Positions 36,117-45,228 of a stretch of 64,000 nucleotides of DNA are shown here, in pieces; positions within the stretch are counted from its first letter, which is position 1, and each line of letters starts with the position of its first letter. Below the pieces are notes generated by a model. The model was not told the DNA's origin. It was given only the letters and a program-made list of their open reading frames with translations, and did no database searches. Both the position numbers and the translations under genes were made by a program. The stretch lies in NCBI GenBank assembly GCA_963829485.1, contig CAWHIK010000006.1, positions 310,001 to 374,000 on the forward strand, read 5' to 3'. The DNA comes from JBGPQJ01 sp963829485. GTDB lineage: Bacteria > Chloroflexota > Anaerolineae > Anaerolineales > Villigracilaceae.

Positions 36117-38654
36117 TCATAATTTTACTTTTTCCTGGGTCAGCGCGACAGCCTCAGCCATGGCCTCTGCCCGAATGGTAATCGGAAAGCGGCCGTTCAG
36201 GGGGCTGATGCGGGCGCCCAGGGCGGACGGTTTGTACAAACCCCATTTCGCCAATGGGCGGATTAATCCTGCCATCGAGGCGGCTTCGGCAAGTTCTTCC
36301 AGGGTGGCCTGGTCCCAGCCGCCGAACAGCCCGTAAAGGAACATGAAAACCGGGAAGCTGGGTAAAACGCCAATGAAGAATATCACAATGCTGGTTATCT
36401 GATCGCCCGTCCAGATCAACTCTGTCAGCCAAAACATGAACCCAAAGTGGGCAGCGCCTGCCAGTAATGGAGCGGCGAGCGACTGCCAGGCGAAGAATCG
36501 CTGAGGATAGCAATATTTATTGTTGACGATATAAGCAGTGATCCCTTTTGCGAAAAGTCCGATGAAATAGGCGACGATCAAGGCGGTCACTTGGAATCGT
36601 TCCAACAGGATCCACATGAAAAAGATGCGGATCATCTGCTCGGCAAAAACGAGGATGGCTTTTAGATAAGGTTTATCGGAACCCAGCTGGACCGTGTCGC
36701 CCACCCAGGATGGGAATTGGAACGCCCCCCAGATGATGAGCGGAATCACGTAAATGGCTGCCCGTTGAAATTCGATCCCCGTCGCGCCGATGATGAATTT
36801 CGGAGCAACTGCCAGCAGGACCGCCGCCAGAAACGCACTGAACAGCCCATTGTATTTATATGCCATCACCGAATAGTATTGGCTGAGGCGGATCTTGCCA
36901 TGCGAAAATGCTTCAGAAATCGCCGGCATGACCCCGTCGTTTAACATCTGGGTGACGTTGAAGGAAAAAATGAAATTCTGAGCCAAGCCCCAGTTGCCCC
37001 AGATCTCGGTGTAGTTGATAAGCCTGTTCTGGGTGATGGCGATTTCAGCAGCTTGACCGAACGACCAGGCCGCAGAGCCAAGCATTTCGAACACACCGAA
37101 TTTGAAACTGCCTTTGAGAACTTCCCAATCGAAATGGGCCAGGAACAGGATGCGGGCGTTGTAACCCACACGCCGGTATAGCCACCACCCAAAGAGGAAC
37201 ATCAACAATTCTGCGGCGTAGGCAGCCAGCCCAAGTCCGAATAGCCCTCCCAGCGGACCTCCATACATGGGATGAGTGGTGCCCCAGTAATACATGAATC
37301 CCACGAAAAGTGGTTGGACCACCATCGGCATGACCACCTCGTTGAGGGTATAAAGCATGCGCGAGTAATCCATCCGCTGGTAACCGGTCAGCGCGTGGCG
37401 GAAGACCTGATAGAAACCGGGGATTTGAATCATCGCATGGATAATGATGCTCCAGGCATACAACGCATAAGCGGATTTCGGGGCGAGTGCGCTGGCCAGC
37501 CCGATCACCAGAGTCACCTGGACGGCCCCCGAAAGTGCCTGCCACCAGACGAATACCTGCCCATATTGGATGCCTCGTTTCGGGTCCTTCACGCGGTATT
37601 CAGAAAGGTACTTGATGAAAGCAATACTGGTACCCATGTCAAAAAACAGCCAGGCCAGGTTGAAGAACTGGGTGACACGCCCCCAAATTCCCAACGCCTG
37701 GGCGGACGGTAAAATGTATGTGGGCAGGATCAAGTTCTGGTAAATGATGAGCGGGATGAACAATAAGAGTCCAATGGATAGCGCGACCAGGAATCCGCTC
37801 AGTGGTCTGTGGAATCCGACAGCTTCCCATTCGGTTCCTGCTTCGTGAGCCTCGAACTGTGTGCGGTTTGCCACGATCCGGTCAAGCTCCTCGGGGTGAG
37901 CCAGGCTGTATCGCCGTACAATGAAGAACGCAGTGAATGTGGTCACCAGGATAACCGCCATCAAACCCCATAATAAATTTCTCTCGCTGGCATGGGGAAC
38001 CGGACTGGCGGGATAATCCGCAAAGGAATCGGGAATTTGCCCACCAGCGCGCGTGGACAGGTGATAGATCAGGTAGTTGAAATAAGCCCATTCCTGGATT
38101 TGCGGGTTGAAACCGTGATTCAAATAACCGTTGAAAACGAAAGCATTAGGCCGAACCTGCCACAGCAACCACTCGCTGTTTTCATAGGCGATTACAAGAG
38201 GCTGAACCGAGGAGACAGGAGTGGAGATATTCATGCGTTCCCGAATTTGAGGTGCGCTGTTCCAGATGATCTCGGTCAGAAGCGGATCGTTGACTCCGGA
38301 GATACCGGTCAGGCTGACTGCATTAAATTCCTCCTCAAGCTGAACCGGGAACCCGAGCAGGTCTTGCACCTGATCATCCGTGAGACTTTCTCCCAGGATT
38401 AGCACCACTCCCGATTCACCCGATTTGATCCGTTCAGCGATGAGCGGGTCATCAGGGATAACCCCATTGAGCACATAGACTTGGGCTGCTGAAGGATCAG
38501 TGACGAGCGTGTAGCCAGTCAATTCCAGGGCAGAATAAACCCCGCTTTCAGTATCGCCGGCATAATAGATCAACAATGTATCGTCAGCCCGGACAGGAGC
38601 CGCCAAACCGAGCAGAAGGACAATCACAAGTGCAACGATAATCAATCGCCGCAT
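36117..38654 (-). CDS. Polysaccharide flippase-like membrane protein with extracytoplasmic N-terminal domain
   Basis: The protein is about 845 residues. The start at 38654 has AGGAG six bases upstream; an earlier in-frame codon lies inside the GH1 gene. A signal peptide (LIIVALVIVLLLGLAAPVRA) is followed by an extracytoplasmic domain of about 200 residues that reads like a Rossmann/GATase-like fold (LLIYYAGDTESGVYSAL, SGVVLILGESL). One membrane helix follows, then 12 or more helices of the MATE/Wzx (MOP) superfamily type. It starts one base after the GH1 stop codon. It may move a lipid-linked or soluble glycan out of or into the cell. Confidence 0.72.
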   Translation of the reverse strand: MRRLIIVALVIVLLLGLAAPVRADDTLLIYYAGDTESGVYSALELTGYTLVTDPSAAQVYVLNGVIPDDPLIAERIKSGESGVVLILGESLTDDQVQDLLGFPVQLEEEFNAVSLTGISGVNDPLLTEIIWNSAPQIRERMNISTPVSSVQPLVIAYENSEWLLWQVRPNAFVFNGYLNHGFNPQIQEWAYFNYLIYHLSTRAGGQIPDSFADYPASPVPHASERNLLWGLMAVILVTTFTAFFIVRRYSLAHPEELDRIVANRTQFEAHEAGTEWEAVGFHRPLSGFLVALSIGLLLFIPLIIYQNLILPTYILPSAQALGIWGRVTQFFNLAWLFFDMGTSIAFIKYLSEYRVKDPKRGIQYGQVFVWWQALSGAVQVTLVIGLASALAPKSAYALYAWSIIIHAMIQIPGFYQVFRHALTGYQRMDYSRMLYTLNEVVMPMVVQPLFVGFMYYWGTTHPMYGGPLGGLFGLGLAAYAAELLMFLFGWWLYRRVGYNARILFLAHFDWEVLKGSFKFGVFEMLGSAAWSFGQAAEIAITQNRLINYTEIWGNWGLAQNFIFSFNVTQMLNDGVMPAISEAFSHGKIRLSQYYSVMAYKYNGLFSAFLAAVLLAVAPKFIIGATGIEFQRAAIYVIPLIIWGAFQFPSWVGDTVQLGSDKPYLKAILVFAEQMIRIFFMWILLERFQVTALIVAYFIGLFAKGITAYIVNNKYCYPQRFFAWQSLAAPLLAGAAHFGFMFWLTELIWTGDQITSIVIFFIGVLPSFPVFMFLYGLFGGWDQATLEELAEAASMAGLIRPLAKWGLYKPSALGARISPLNGRFPITIRAEAMAEAVALTQEKVKL

Positions 38655-38655
38655 A

Positions 38656-40053
38656 TTAATCTCCTGTATCGAAACCATTCTCAGTGATAACCTTGGAATA
38701 CCATTTTCCGCTATCTTTGACGGTTCGTTTTAGATTATCGTAATCAATATAAATCAAGCCAAATCGAGGACCGTACCCTAAGTTCCATTCGAAATTATCA
38801 GCAAACGACCAGACGTAATACCCTTTGATATCCACTCCTTCTTGGATTGCCTTGTGAACCTGTACGAGATGATCTCGTAAATAACGGATGCGCCGCTCAT
38901 CGTGCACACGTCCGTCTGCATCCAAAATATCCGGCACGGGGACGCCGTTTTCTGTGATCATCAACTCAGGCATGGATTTTCCACCCGCTTGGGCGGGGAC
39001 ATAGTAATCTTCCCAGATTCGTTTTAGGAGAACATACATCCCCGGAGGATAGATTTCCCACATCTCAGAATATTCGTTCCCAACAGGTTTCACCTCCTCG
39101 GCAAAGAGGGGAATGTTTTTCCAGCTGAATTTCATAACAGCGCGTGAGTAATAATTGACCCCAAGTAAATCGAGATTTTTAATTATGTCGAGGTCGCCAT
39201 CTTTAATAAATTTTGCTGCGAGCCATCGGGTCTTCCAGTTTTTCAGCAGTGGAGTCGTTCCCAGGAGCAACGGGTCCAGCGCCACGCGGTTGACCATGGC
39301 GTGAGCGTCCTCGGCAGCCTGGATATCGCGCGAGGAATTTGTCGCAGGATAAAATGGCGAAAGGTTTAGGGTGATTCCCACCTTGATCGGTTTGAGGGCT
39401 GATGCTCGGATCGCCTCAGCAGCCAGTCCGTGTGAGAGCATGACGTGGTGGGCTGCTTTGAGGCCGTTGTAGGGATTTTTCTCGCCCGGTGCGTGAAGTC
39501 CCATCATGTACCCGGCAATAGCTGTAACCCAGGGCTCGTTATGGGTCATGATGATCTTAACCCGGTCGCTCAACCTCTCGGTGACTACCCGGGCATAATC
39601 CGCAAAATGATAGGCTGTGTCACGATTTTTCCATCCGCCGCCAACATCCTGCAACGCCTGTGGCAGGTCGTAGTGGAAGAGGCAGGGGACCGGATCAATA
39701 CCTCGCGCGAGGCAGCCGTCCACGATGCGGTCGTAAAAATCAAGCCCGGGGGAGTTAACTGCTCCGCGACCGGACGGCAGGATTCGGGTCCAGGCGATGG
39801 AGAAACGATAGGATTTGACTTGTAGAGAGGCCATCAAATCCAGGTCCTCCTGCCATCGATGGTAATGGTCGATGGCGATGTCGCCGTTCTGGTCCTTGAC
39901 CACTTTCCCCGAAATATGGCTGAAGGTATCCCAGATGGATGGACCCTTTCCATCTTCATTCCATCCCCCTTCGATCTGGTAGGCGGAAGCCGCCACGCCC
40001 CAAACGAAATCGTGTGGAAAAGAGACTTTCACGTCATGTGCCTCGTTGTGCAA
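38656..40053 (-). CDS. Glycoside hydrolase family 1 beta-glycosidase
   Basis: This 465-residue protein has the typical GH1 length. The N-terminal signature FVWGVAASAYQIEGGWNEDGKG, the acid/base Glu in MTHNEPW (usually TxNEP) and the nucleophile Glu in ITENGVP are all visible. YVWSFADNFEWNLGYGPRFGL near the end binds the substrate. It hydrolyses beta-glucosides, galactosides or mannosides. It lies between a small zinc-ribbon gene (overlap about 20 bases) and the flippase-like gene, forming a run of four minus-strand genes. Confidence 0.95.
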   Translation of the reverse strand: MHNEAHDVKVSFPHDFVWGVAASAYQIEGGWNEDGKGPSIWDTFSHISGKVVKDQNGDIAIDHYHRWQEDLDLMASLQVKSYRFSIAWTRILPSGRGAVNSPGLDFYDRIVDGCLARGIDPVPCLFHYDLPQALQDVGGGWKNRDTAYHFADYARVVTERLSDRVKIIMTHNEPWVTAIAGYMMGLHAPGEKNPYNGLKAAHHVMLSHGLAAEAIRASALKPIKVGITLNLSPFYPATNSSRDIQAAEDAHAMVNRVALDPLLLGTTPLLKNWKTRWLAAKFIKDGDLDIIKNLDLLGVNYYSRAVMKFSWKNIPLFAEEVKPVGNEYSEMWEIYPPGMYVLLKRIWEDYYVPAQAGGKSMPELMITENGVPVPDILDADGRVHDERRIRYLRDHLVQVHKAIQEGVDIKGYYVWSFADNFEWNLGYGPRFGLIYIDYDNLKRTVKDSGKWYSKVITENGFDTGD

Positions 40054-40422
40054 GGAAAATGATCAGGATGCTGGCGGCGCAGACGAGGATACACAGAATC
40101 ATCACGAGGACCGCACAGGCGGGGACTACGCGACGCCAAAGCATCCGTATCATCGCCCAGATCCCATAGGCTTTCATCGCGCCGGAGGCCAGCGGTTTGA
40201 CCTGGTTGAGGACGTCTGTGATGTCGTCTCCTTCCCGCGGCGGGGGAGGGATGAAGTACGGAGTCTTCTTGTTGGAAGGAGGGGGAGCATCGTTGTCCTG
40301 GTTTTCAGCTCATCAGGGATGGTGACCGTGGTATCACAATACGGGCAGGAGATGCGGGTCTTACCGGCGAGAGGTTCCACTGGACCTCCGCAGGCAGGGC
40401 AGGGGAAGGTATCAGGGCTCAT
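40034..40422 (-). CDS. Small zinc-ribbon protein with C-terminal membrane segment (one frame break)
   Basis: The ATG at 40422 begins MSPDTFPCPACGG, with a second knuckle CPYC, forming a zinc ribbon in the first 30 residues. The frame breaks near 40300-40305. The other frame continues with a Pro-rich stretch (PPPPREGDD), an amphipathic segment and one hydrophobic helix (ACAVLVMILCILVCAASILIIF), ending at 40034 in RGT. The joined product is about 129 residues. It is too broken for an automatic caller. The function is unknown. Its 3' end overlaps the GH1 start, so the two are probably co-transcribed. Confidence 0.6.
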
Positions 40423-40478
40423 GGTGTGATGAGGATAAATGAAAAACGGCAGTGGGGCAAGTACCAATTGTCACAGGG

Positions 40479-40484
40479 TATAAT
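40479..40484 (+). promoter_or_regulatory. -10 element for a near-leaderless ruvB
   Basis: An exact TATAAT at 40479-40484 is six bases before the ruvB ATG at 40491, which leaves no room for a Shine-Dalgarno leader. No clear -35 is seen. Confidence 0.45.
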
Positions 40485-40490
40485 CGACTC

Positions 40491-41519
40491 ATGACCGAAA
40501 AACACCCCCGTCCCCTTGACCCTGAAACACGAACAGACGACCGTGTGGACAACGCACTCCGCCCGCAAAAAATGAACGATCTGATCGGGCAGGACCAGGT
40601 CAAGGAAAATTTAAGCATCCTGATCGCGGCAGCACTGCAACGCGGCGAACCGCTCGACCACGTCCTATTCTATGGTCCGCCCGGGCTTGGGAAGACAACC
40701 CTCGCACATGTCGTGGCTAACGAGATGGGGGTCAACATCAAGATCACCTCCGGTCCTGCCATCGAACGCGCCGGCGACCTCGCAGCCATCCTGACCAACC
40801 TGCGTGCTGGAGATGTGCTTTTCATCGACGAAATCCACCGATTAGGTCGCGCGGTGGAGGAAGTCCTTTATCCCGCGATGGAGGATTTTTCTCTTGATAT
40901 TGTGATCGGTAAGGGACCCTCGGCGCGCTCGATTCGCCTCAAGCTGCCGCGATTTACCATCGTCGGAGCGACCACCCGACTTGCGCTGGTGACTGCTCCT
41001 CTGCGCGCACGCTTCGGGGCGGTGTACCGTCTCGATTATTACGATGAGAAGGCGATGCGGAAAATCGTCCGCCGTGCGACAGAATTGCTTAAGGTTCCTG
41101 CGGATGATGATGGGATTAATGAGGTTGCCCGCCGCGCACGAGGCACTCCGCGCATAGCCCTGCGTCTGATGCGGCGCGTCCGTGATTTTGCCCAGGTGCG
41201 CGGAGAAGGCGTCATCACCCGAAAGACCGCCTCGGGAGCGTTGGACCTTCTCCAGGTGGACCCACTCGGATTGGATGATGTTGACCGTCGTGTGTTGAAA
41301 ACCATCATCGAAAAATATGAAGGGGGTCCGGTTGGTCTAAACACCATTGCGGCTGCCATCAGCGAGGAATCCGACACGATCATGGATGTGGTCGAGCCTT
41401 ATCTGCTTCAAATGGGCTTCCTTGACCGCACGCCTCAAGGACGCATCGCCACTCGGGCAGCGTATCAACACCTCGGCGTACCTTACCCCGATAAGGATGC
41501 ACAAGCCCGTCTCTTATAA
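40491..41519 (+). CDS. ruvB: Holliday junction helicase subunit RuvB
   Basis: From the ATG at 40491 the protein is 342 residues, the normal RuvB length. It has Walker A GPPGLGKTT, Walker B LFIDEIHRL, sensor GATTR, an arginine finger region ARFG, and the C-terminal winged helix ending in RTPQGR. RuvB hexamers drive branch migration of Holliday junctions with RuvA. ruvA and ruvC are not in the window. It starts a plus-strand run that includes queA, a UDG and the selenoprotein gene. Confidence 0.97.
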   Translation: MTEKHPRPLDPETRTDDRVDNALRPQKMNDLIGQDQVKENLSILIAAALQRGEPLDHVLFYGPPGLGKTTLAHVVANEMGVNIKITSGPAIERAGDLAAILTNLRAGDVLFIDEIHRLGRAVEEVLYPAMEDFSLDIVIGKGPSARSIRLKLPRFTIVGATTRLALVTAPLRARFGAVYRLDYYDEKAMRKIVRRATELLKVPADDDGINEVARRARGTPRIALRLMRRVRDFAQVRGEGVITRKTASGALDLLQVDPLGLDDVDRRVLKTIIEKYEGGPVGLNTIAAAISEESDTIMDVVEPYLLQMGFLDRTPQGRIATRAAYQHLGVPYPDKDAQARLL

Positions 41520-41753
41520 ATGATCATGGAACAGATTGCAAAGATTCTTGTCCTTCTGGGCGGCGCTATGATGATCGCGGGAGGGGTGATTTATCTATTC
41601 TCGCGCCTGAACATTAATTTCAATCGGATGCCCGGTAATTTTGTTTACAACGGGGAAAATATGACGGTTTACATTCCCTGTGCCGCATCGATATTAATAT
41701 CCATCCTTCTCACCATCATCCTCAACGTCATCGTCAGGATGATGAATAAGTAA
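41520..41753 (+). CDS. DUF2905 small membrane protein
   Basis: This 77-residue protein has two hydrophobic helices (ILVLLGGAMMIAGGVIYLF and IPCAASILISILLTIILNVIV) flanking a short loop with INFNRMPGNF. That layout matches DUF2905, a family often found beside ruvB and queA. Its function is unknown. The ATG follows the ruvB stop codon directly (TAAATG), so translation is coupled. A second ATG two codons on (41526) could be the true start. Confidence 0.85.
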   Translation: MIMEQIAKILVLLGGAMMIAGGVIYLFSRLNINFNRMPGNFVYNGENMTVYIPCAASILISILLTIILNVIVRMMNK

Positions 41754-41775
41754 ATCCCGCCTTTATTCTGGACCC

Positions 41776-42783
41776 ATGAAAACATCCGACTTCGATTACT
41801 ATCTGCCGGCTGAATCGATCGCCCAAACTCCCGTCGAGCCCCGTGATTCATCCCGTTTGCTCGTTTTGGACAGAAAGACAGGCCAGATCACTCATGACGT
41901 GTTCAATCAAATCGGGCGATACCTGCATCCCGACGATCTGCTGGTACTTAATCAAACTCGTGTTATCCCGGCTCGACTTTTCGCCCATAAATCGACTGGT
42001 GGACGCGTGGAGTTGCTCCTGCTAAAGCGTGAAGATCTGCTGACGTGGGAATGTCTAGTCGGAGGCAAAGGTCTTTCAGCGGATAAGAGGGTCATTGTGG
42101 AGAATGGTCCTTCCGCAGAAATCAAACAGGTGCTGGATGGTTCCCGCCGTTTGATCCGCTTCTCGGAACCCATTGAGCCGTTCTTCCCGGTTGCCGGGCA
42201 CGTCCCGCTCCCTCCATATATTCACTCTGCCCTCGCCGACCCTGAGCGTTACCAGACGGTGTACGCCCGCGAGCCGGGATCCGCAGCCGCGCCGACGGCC
42301 GGTTTACATTTCACTCCCCGATTGCTGGATGAATTGACGGCATCCGGTGTGAAAATCGCCTATGTCACTTTGCACGTTGGGTTGGACACCTTTGCACCTG
42401 TCATGGAAGATAACCCTGTGGAACACAAAATCCACACAGAATGGTGCGAGGTACTTTCGCAGGCTGCCGACGCGATCAACCGGACCCGACAGGTGGGAGG
42501 TCGAATCGTCGCAGTCGGGACGACCAGCGTGCGAACACTTGAGAGCCTGAAAAACGAGATTCCCATTCAGCCGTTTGCCGGACCAACGAACTTATTCATA
42601 CTGCCGGGCTACAATTTCAACCGTGTGGACGTAATGGTGACCAATTTCCATTTGCCGAAATCCACCCTGCTGATGCTGGTGAGCGCATTCGCAGGTCGCG
42701 AAGTGATACTTAAGGCGTATGAAACCGCCATCAAGGAAGGTTATCGATTCTATTCCTTCGGCGATGCGATGCTAATCCTATGA
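41776..42783 (+). CDS. queA: S-adenosylmethionine:tRNA ribosyltransferase-isomerase QueA
   Basis: This 335-residue protein begins DFDYYLPAESIAQTPVEPRDSSRL and contains REPGSAAAPTAGLHF, VTLHVGLDTFAPV and TNFHLPKSTLLMLVSAFAG, all standard QueA blocks. It transfers the ribosyl part of SAM to 7-aminomethyl-deazaguanine in tRNA, giving epoxyqueuosine. It is in the same operon as ruvB, as in many bacteria. The next gene starts inside its stop codon (ATGA at 42780). Confidence 0.97.
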   Translation: MKTSDFDYYLPAESIAQTPVEPRDSSRLLVLDRKTGQITHDVFNQIGRYLHPDDLLVLNQTRVIPARLFAHKSTGGRVELLLLKREDLLTWECLVGGKGLSADKRVIVENGPSAEIKQVLDGSRRLIRFSEPIEPFFPVAGHVPLPPYIHSALADPERYQTVYAREPGSAAAPTAGLHFTPRLLDELTASGVKIAYVTLHVGLDTFAPVMEDNPVEHKIHTEWCEVLSQAADAINRTRQVGGRIVAVGTTSVRTLESLKNEIPIQPFAGPTNLFILPGYNFNRVDVMVTNFHLPKSTLLMLVSAFAGREVILKAYETAIKEGYRFYSFGDAMLIL

Positions 42784-43454
42784 GCCTGTCTGTACTAAAC
42801 AAGGAAATCCTCTCATGCCGTAAATGTCCACGTCTGGTGGAGTGGCGGGAAAAAGTCGCCAGGGAAAAACGGCGTGCCTACCAGGACTGGGACTATTGGG
42901 GTAAACCGGTCCCCGGATTTGGTGACCCGCATGCGCGAGTCTTTGTCGTGGGTCTTGCTCCCGGTGCGCACGGCTCCAATCGGACAGGACGTCAATTCAC
43001 CGGGGATGCTTCGGGGAATTTCCTGTACCCGGCGCTTTATCGAGCAGGATTTGCCAGTCAGCCTGAATCAATAAGCCGTAACGATGGTTTGGTGCTCACT
43101 GATCTTTACACAGCGCCAGTCTGCCGGTGTGCCCCGCCAGAGAATAAACCATCGCATGCGGAAATGAAGAATTGTCAGCCTTTTCTCGAGCGTGAGCTGA
43201 AGTTGATCAAGCCCAGGGTGATTGTGGCGCTCGGACGGATAGCATTTGACAGTGTTTTACGGATATATTCCATCCAGAATTCGAGTTTGAAATTCGCACA
43301 TGCAGCGAAGTATCAGTTTCCGACAGGCGGGTGGCTGTTGTGTTCTTATCACCCCAGTCAGCAAAACACGTTGACCGGCAGGCTGACAGCAGCGATGTTC
43401 GATCAAATCTGGCAGCTGGCTAAAGAGCTCGCAGTAATGAATATGAAAGAATAA
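42780..43454 (+). CDS. Uracil-DNA glycosylase, type 5 (UdgB-like, Fe-S)
   Basis: This 224-residue protein has Cys14 and Cys17 near the N-terminus (LSCRKCPRL). GLAPGAHGSNRTGRQFTGD is the active-site loop of type 5 enzymes, which use a different residue set from Ung. VCRCAPPENKP provides the remaining cysteines for a 4Fe-4S cluster. The last catalytic loop is CSYHPSQQNTLTGR. It removes uracil and other deaminated bases from DNA. Its start overlaps the queA stop, indicating tight coupling. Confidence 0.9.
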   Translation: MSLSVLNKEILSCRKCPRLVEWREKVAREKRRAYQDWDYWGKPVPGFGDPHARVFVVGLAPGAHGSNRTGRQFTGDASGNFLYPALYRAGFASQPESISRNDGLVLTDLYTAPVCRCAPPENKPSHAEMKNCQPFLERELKLIKPRVIVALGRIAFDSVLRIYSIQNSSLKFAHAAKYQFPTGGWLLCSYHPSQQNTLTGRLTAAMFDQIWQLAKELAVMNMKE

Positions 43455-43493
43455 ATAATCCGGCTATAGGTTGCCGAAAAATTCGGAGGATGA

Positions 43494-44243
43494 ATGAAGA
43501 AAGTATTAAAAATTGTTTTAATTGTTGTGGGGAGCCTGCTCCTGCTTGGGATCATCGGATTTATCGCCTGGGGATTAACTCCTCTGGGTCCCGCCGACGA
43601 AGCCTTGGCTGCGATGGAATCGGATGACGTCGTCACTGTCCAGGATAATGGTGATTATGTCGTATTCGCACCAACTGGTGTGACTCCGATTACTGGATTT
43701 ATCTTCTACCCCGGCGGGCACGTGGATTATCGTTCTTATGCACCTGTCGCGCGCGAGATAGCCAGCCGTGGTTACATGGTCTCAATTGTCGAGATGCCGC
43801 TTTCGTTGGCGGTATTCGGGATTAACAAAGCAAAGGATGTCATTTCAGCCTATCCGGACATAAGGTATTGGGTCATCGGCGGGCATTCCCTCGGCGGGTC
43901 GATGGCGGCATCCTATGCCAGGAAAAACCTTGACGAGGTTCAAGGACTTGTCTTTTGGGCATCGTATCCTGCCAGCGGTGACGATTTTTCCGGCACAGAT
44001 ATGAAGGGGCTCTCGACTTATGGGTCAAACGATGAAGTCCTTAGTGAGGAGAATGTCGAATCCACTTTAGCTCAACTACCCCCCGGGACTATCACTGAAG
44101 TGATCGAAGGCGGAAACCATGCCCAGTTCGGGAATTACGGTCCTCAGCCTGGTGATGGGACACCAACCATCTCAGCGGGTGATCAGCAAATACAGGCAGC
44201 TGATCTTACTGTGAGGATCCTTCGTGCCGTTGAGGGAGAATAA
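43494..44243 (+). CDS. Membrane-anchored alpha/beta hydrolase
   Basis: This 249-residue protein opens with one hydrophobic helix (LKIVLIVVGSLLLLGIIGFIAWGL), then an alpha/beta-hydrolase core with the nucleophile elbow GGHSLGGSMA. It ends with a His in a GGNHAQFG loop. It resembles dienelactone-hydrolase-type esterases (family 5). The active site should face outside the cell if the helix is an anchor. It has GGAGG four bases before the ATG. It is followed, with about the same spacing, by another alpha/beta hydrolase. Confidence 0.85.
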   Translation: MKKVLKIVLIVVGSLLLLGIIGFIAWGLTPLGPADEALAAMESDDVVTVQDNGDYVVFAPTGVTPITGFIFYPGGHVDYRSYAPVAREIASRGYMVSIVEMPLSLAVFGINKAKDVISAYPDIRYWVIGGHSLGGSMAASYARKNLDEVQGLVFWASYPASGDDFSGTDMKGLSTYGSNDEVLSEENVESTLAQLPPGTITEVIEGGNHAQFGNYGPQPGDGTPTISAGDQQIQAADLTVRILRAVEGE

Positions 44244-44244
44244 A

Positions 44245-45228
44245 TTGAAACGAGCATGGAAGATTATTGGCGTCATTGCGCTCATCGTTGTATTGCTCCT
44301 GCTCATCGGACCTTTAGTTTTCCAAGTCCCACCGCTGACAGGTACATCATCTGAGCGCGACCTCGCTGATACGGACAGCAGGTTTGTGGATATTAATGGC
44401 GTGGATATCCATTACAAAGAATTCGGCCAGGGTGAATCTGTATTCGTTCTGCTGCATGGTTTTGGCGCGAGCGAATTCTCCTGGCGGGAAGTTGTGGAAC
44501 CGTTATCGAAACTTGGTCGAGTCATTGTCTATGACCGACCTGGATTTGGTCTAACCGAACGTCCCATGCCGGGCGATTGGGCGGGGACGAATCCCTATGG
44601 CGTTCAGGGGAATGTGGAGATTTTGGATGGATTAATGTCTGAGCTGGGTGTGGAAAAAGCCATCCTTGTTGGGAACTCAGCCGGAGGCGGTGTCGCAACA
44701 GCTTATGCGCTGGAACACTCTGAGAAGGTGGATGGGCTGGTACTGGTAGATCCGGCTGTGGGTAGCGGGCGCGGAGGACGGTTCCCATCCTGGCTTTTAC
44801 CCCTCATGGCAAGCCCGCAGCTCCGGCATCTGGGTCCTCTGCTTGTGCGCAGTATCGCAGGTGAATCGGGTGACGATACTATCCGTCTCGCGTGGCATGA
44901 CCCGACTTTGATCACACAGGATGTATACGAGGGTTACCGCCGGCCTTTGAAGGCGGACAATTGGGACAAGGCGCTGTATGAATTTGCCATCGCCGCCAAT
45001 CCTGTGAATTACGTTGACAGGCTTGAAGAATTGTCAATGCCTGTTCTAGTGGTTACTGGAGACGATGACCGGATCGTGCCGACAGAATCCACTGTTCAGC
45101 TCGCCGGTAAGATTGCAGGCGCTCAACTGGTTGTTTTTGATCAATGCGGACATGTCCCTCAGGAGGAATGTCCCGATCAATTCATGGATGCGATAATTAC
45201 TTTTCTAAAAGGAGAAAATGATGACTGA
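44245..45228 (+). CDS. Alpha/beta hydrolase (peroxidase/lipase-like fold)
   Basis: From the TTG at 44245 (GAGGGAGAA just upstream) the protein is 327 residues. It has an N-terminal hydrophobic segment (WKIIGVIALIVVLLLLIGPLVF), the oxyanion strand LLHGFGASEFSW, the nucleophile in LVGNSAGGG, an acid Asp in VTGDDDRIVP, and the catalytic His in CGHVPQEECP. An exported esterase or epoxide-hydrolase-like enzyme is likely. Its stop codon lies inside the start of the selenoprotein gene (8-base overlap), so the two are translationally coupled. Confidence 0.88.
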   Translation: MKRAWKIIGVIALIVVLLLLIGPLVFQVPPLTGTSSERDLADTDSRFVDINGVDIHYKEFGQGESVFVLLHGFGASEFSWREVVEPLSKLGRVIVYDRPGFGLTERPMPGDWAGTNPYGVQGNVEILDGLMSELGVEKAILVGNSAGGGVATAYALEHSEKVDGLVLVDPAVGSGRGGRFPSWLLPLMASPQLRHLGPLLVRSIAGESGDDTIRLAWHDPTLITQDVYEGYRRPLKADNWDKALYEFAIAANPVNYVDRLEELSMPVLVVTGDDDRIVPTESTVQLAGKIAGAQLVVFDQCGHVPQEECPDQFMDAIITFLKGENDD

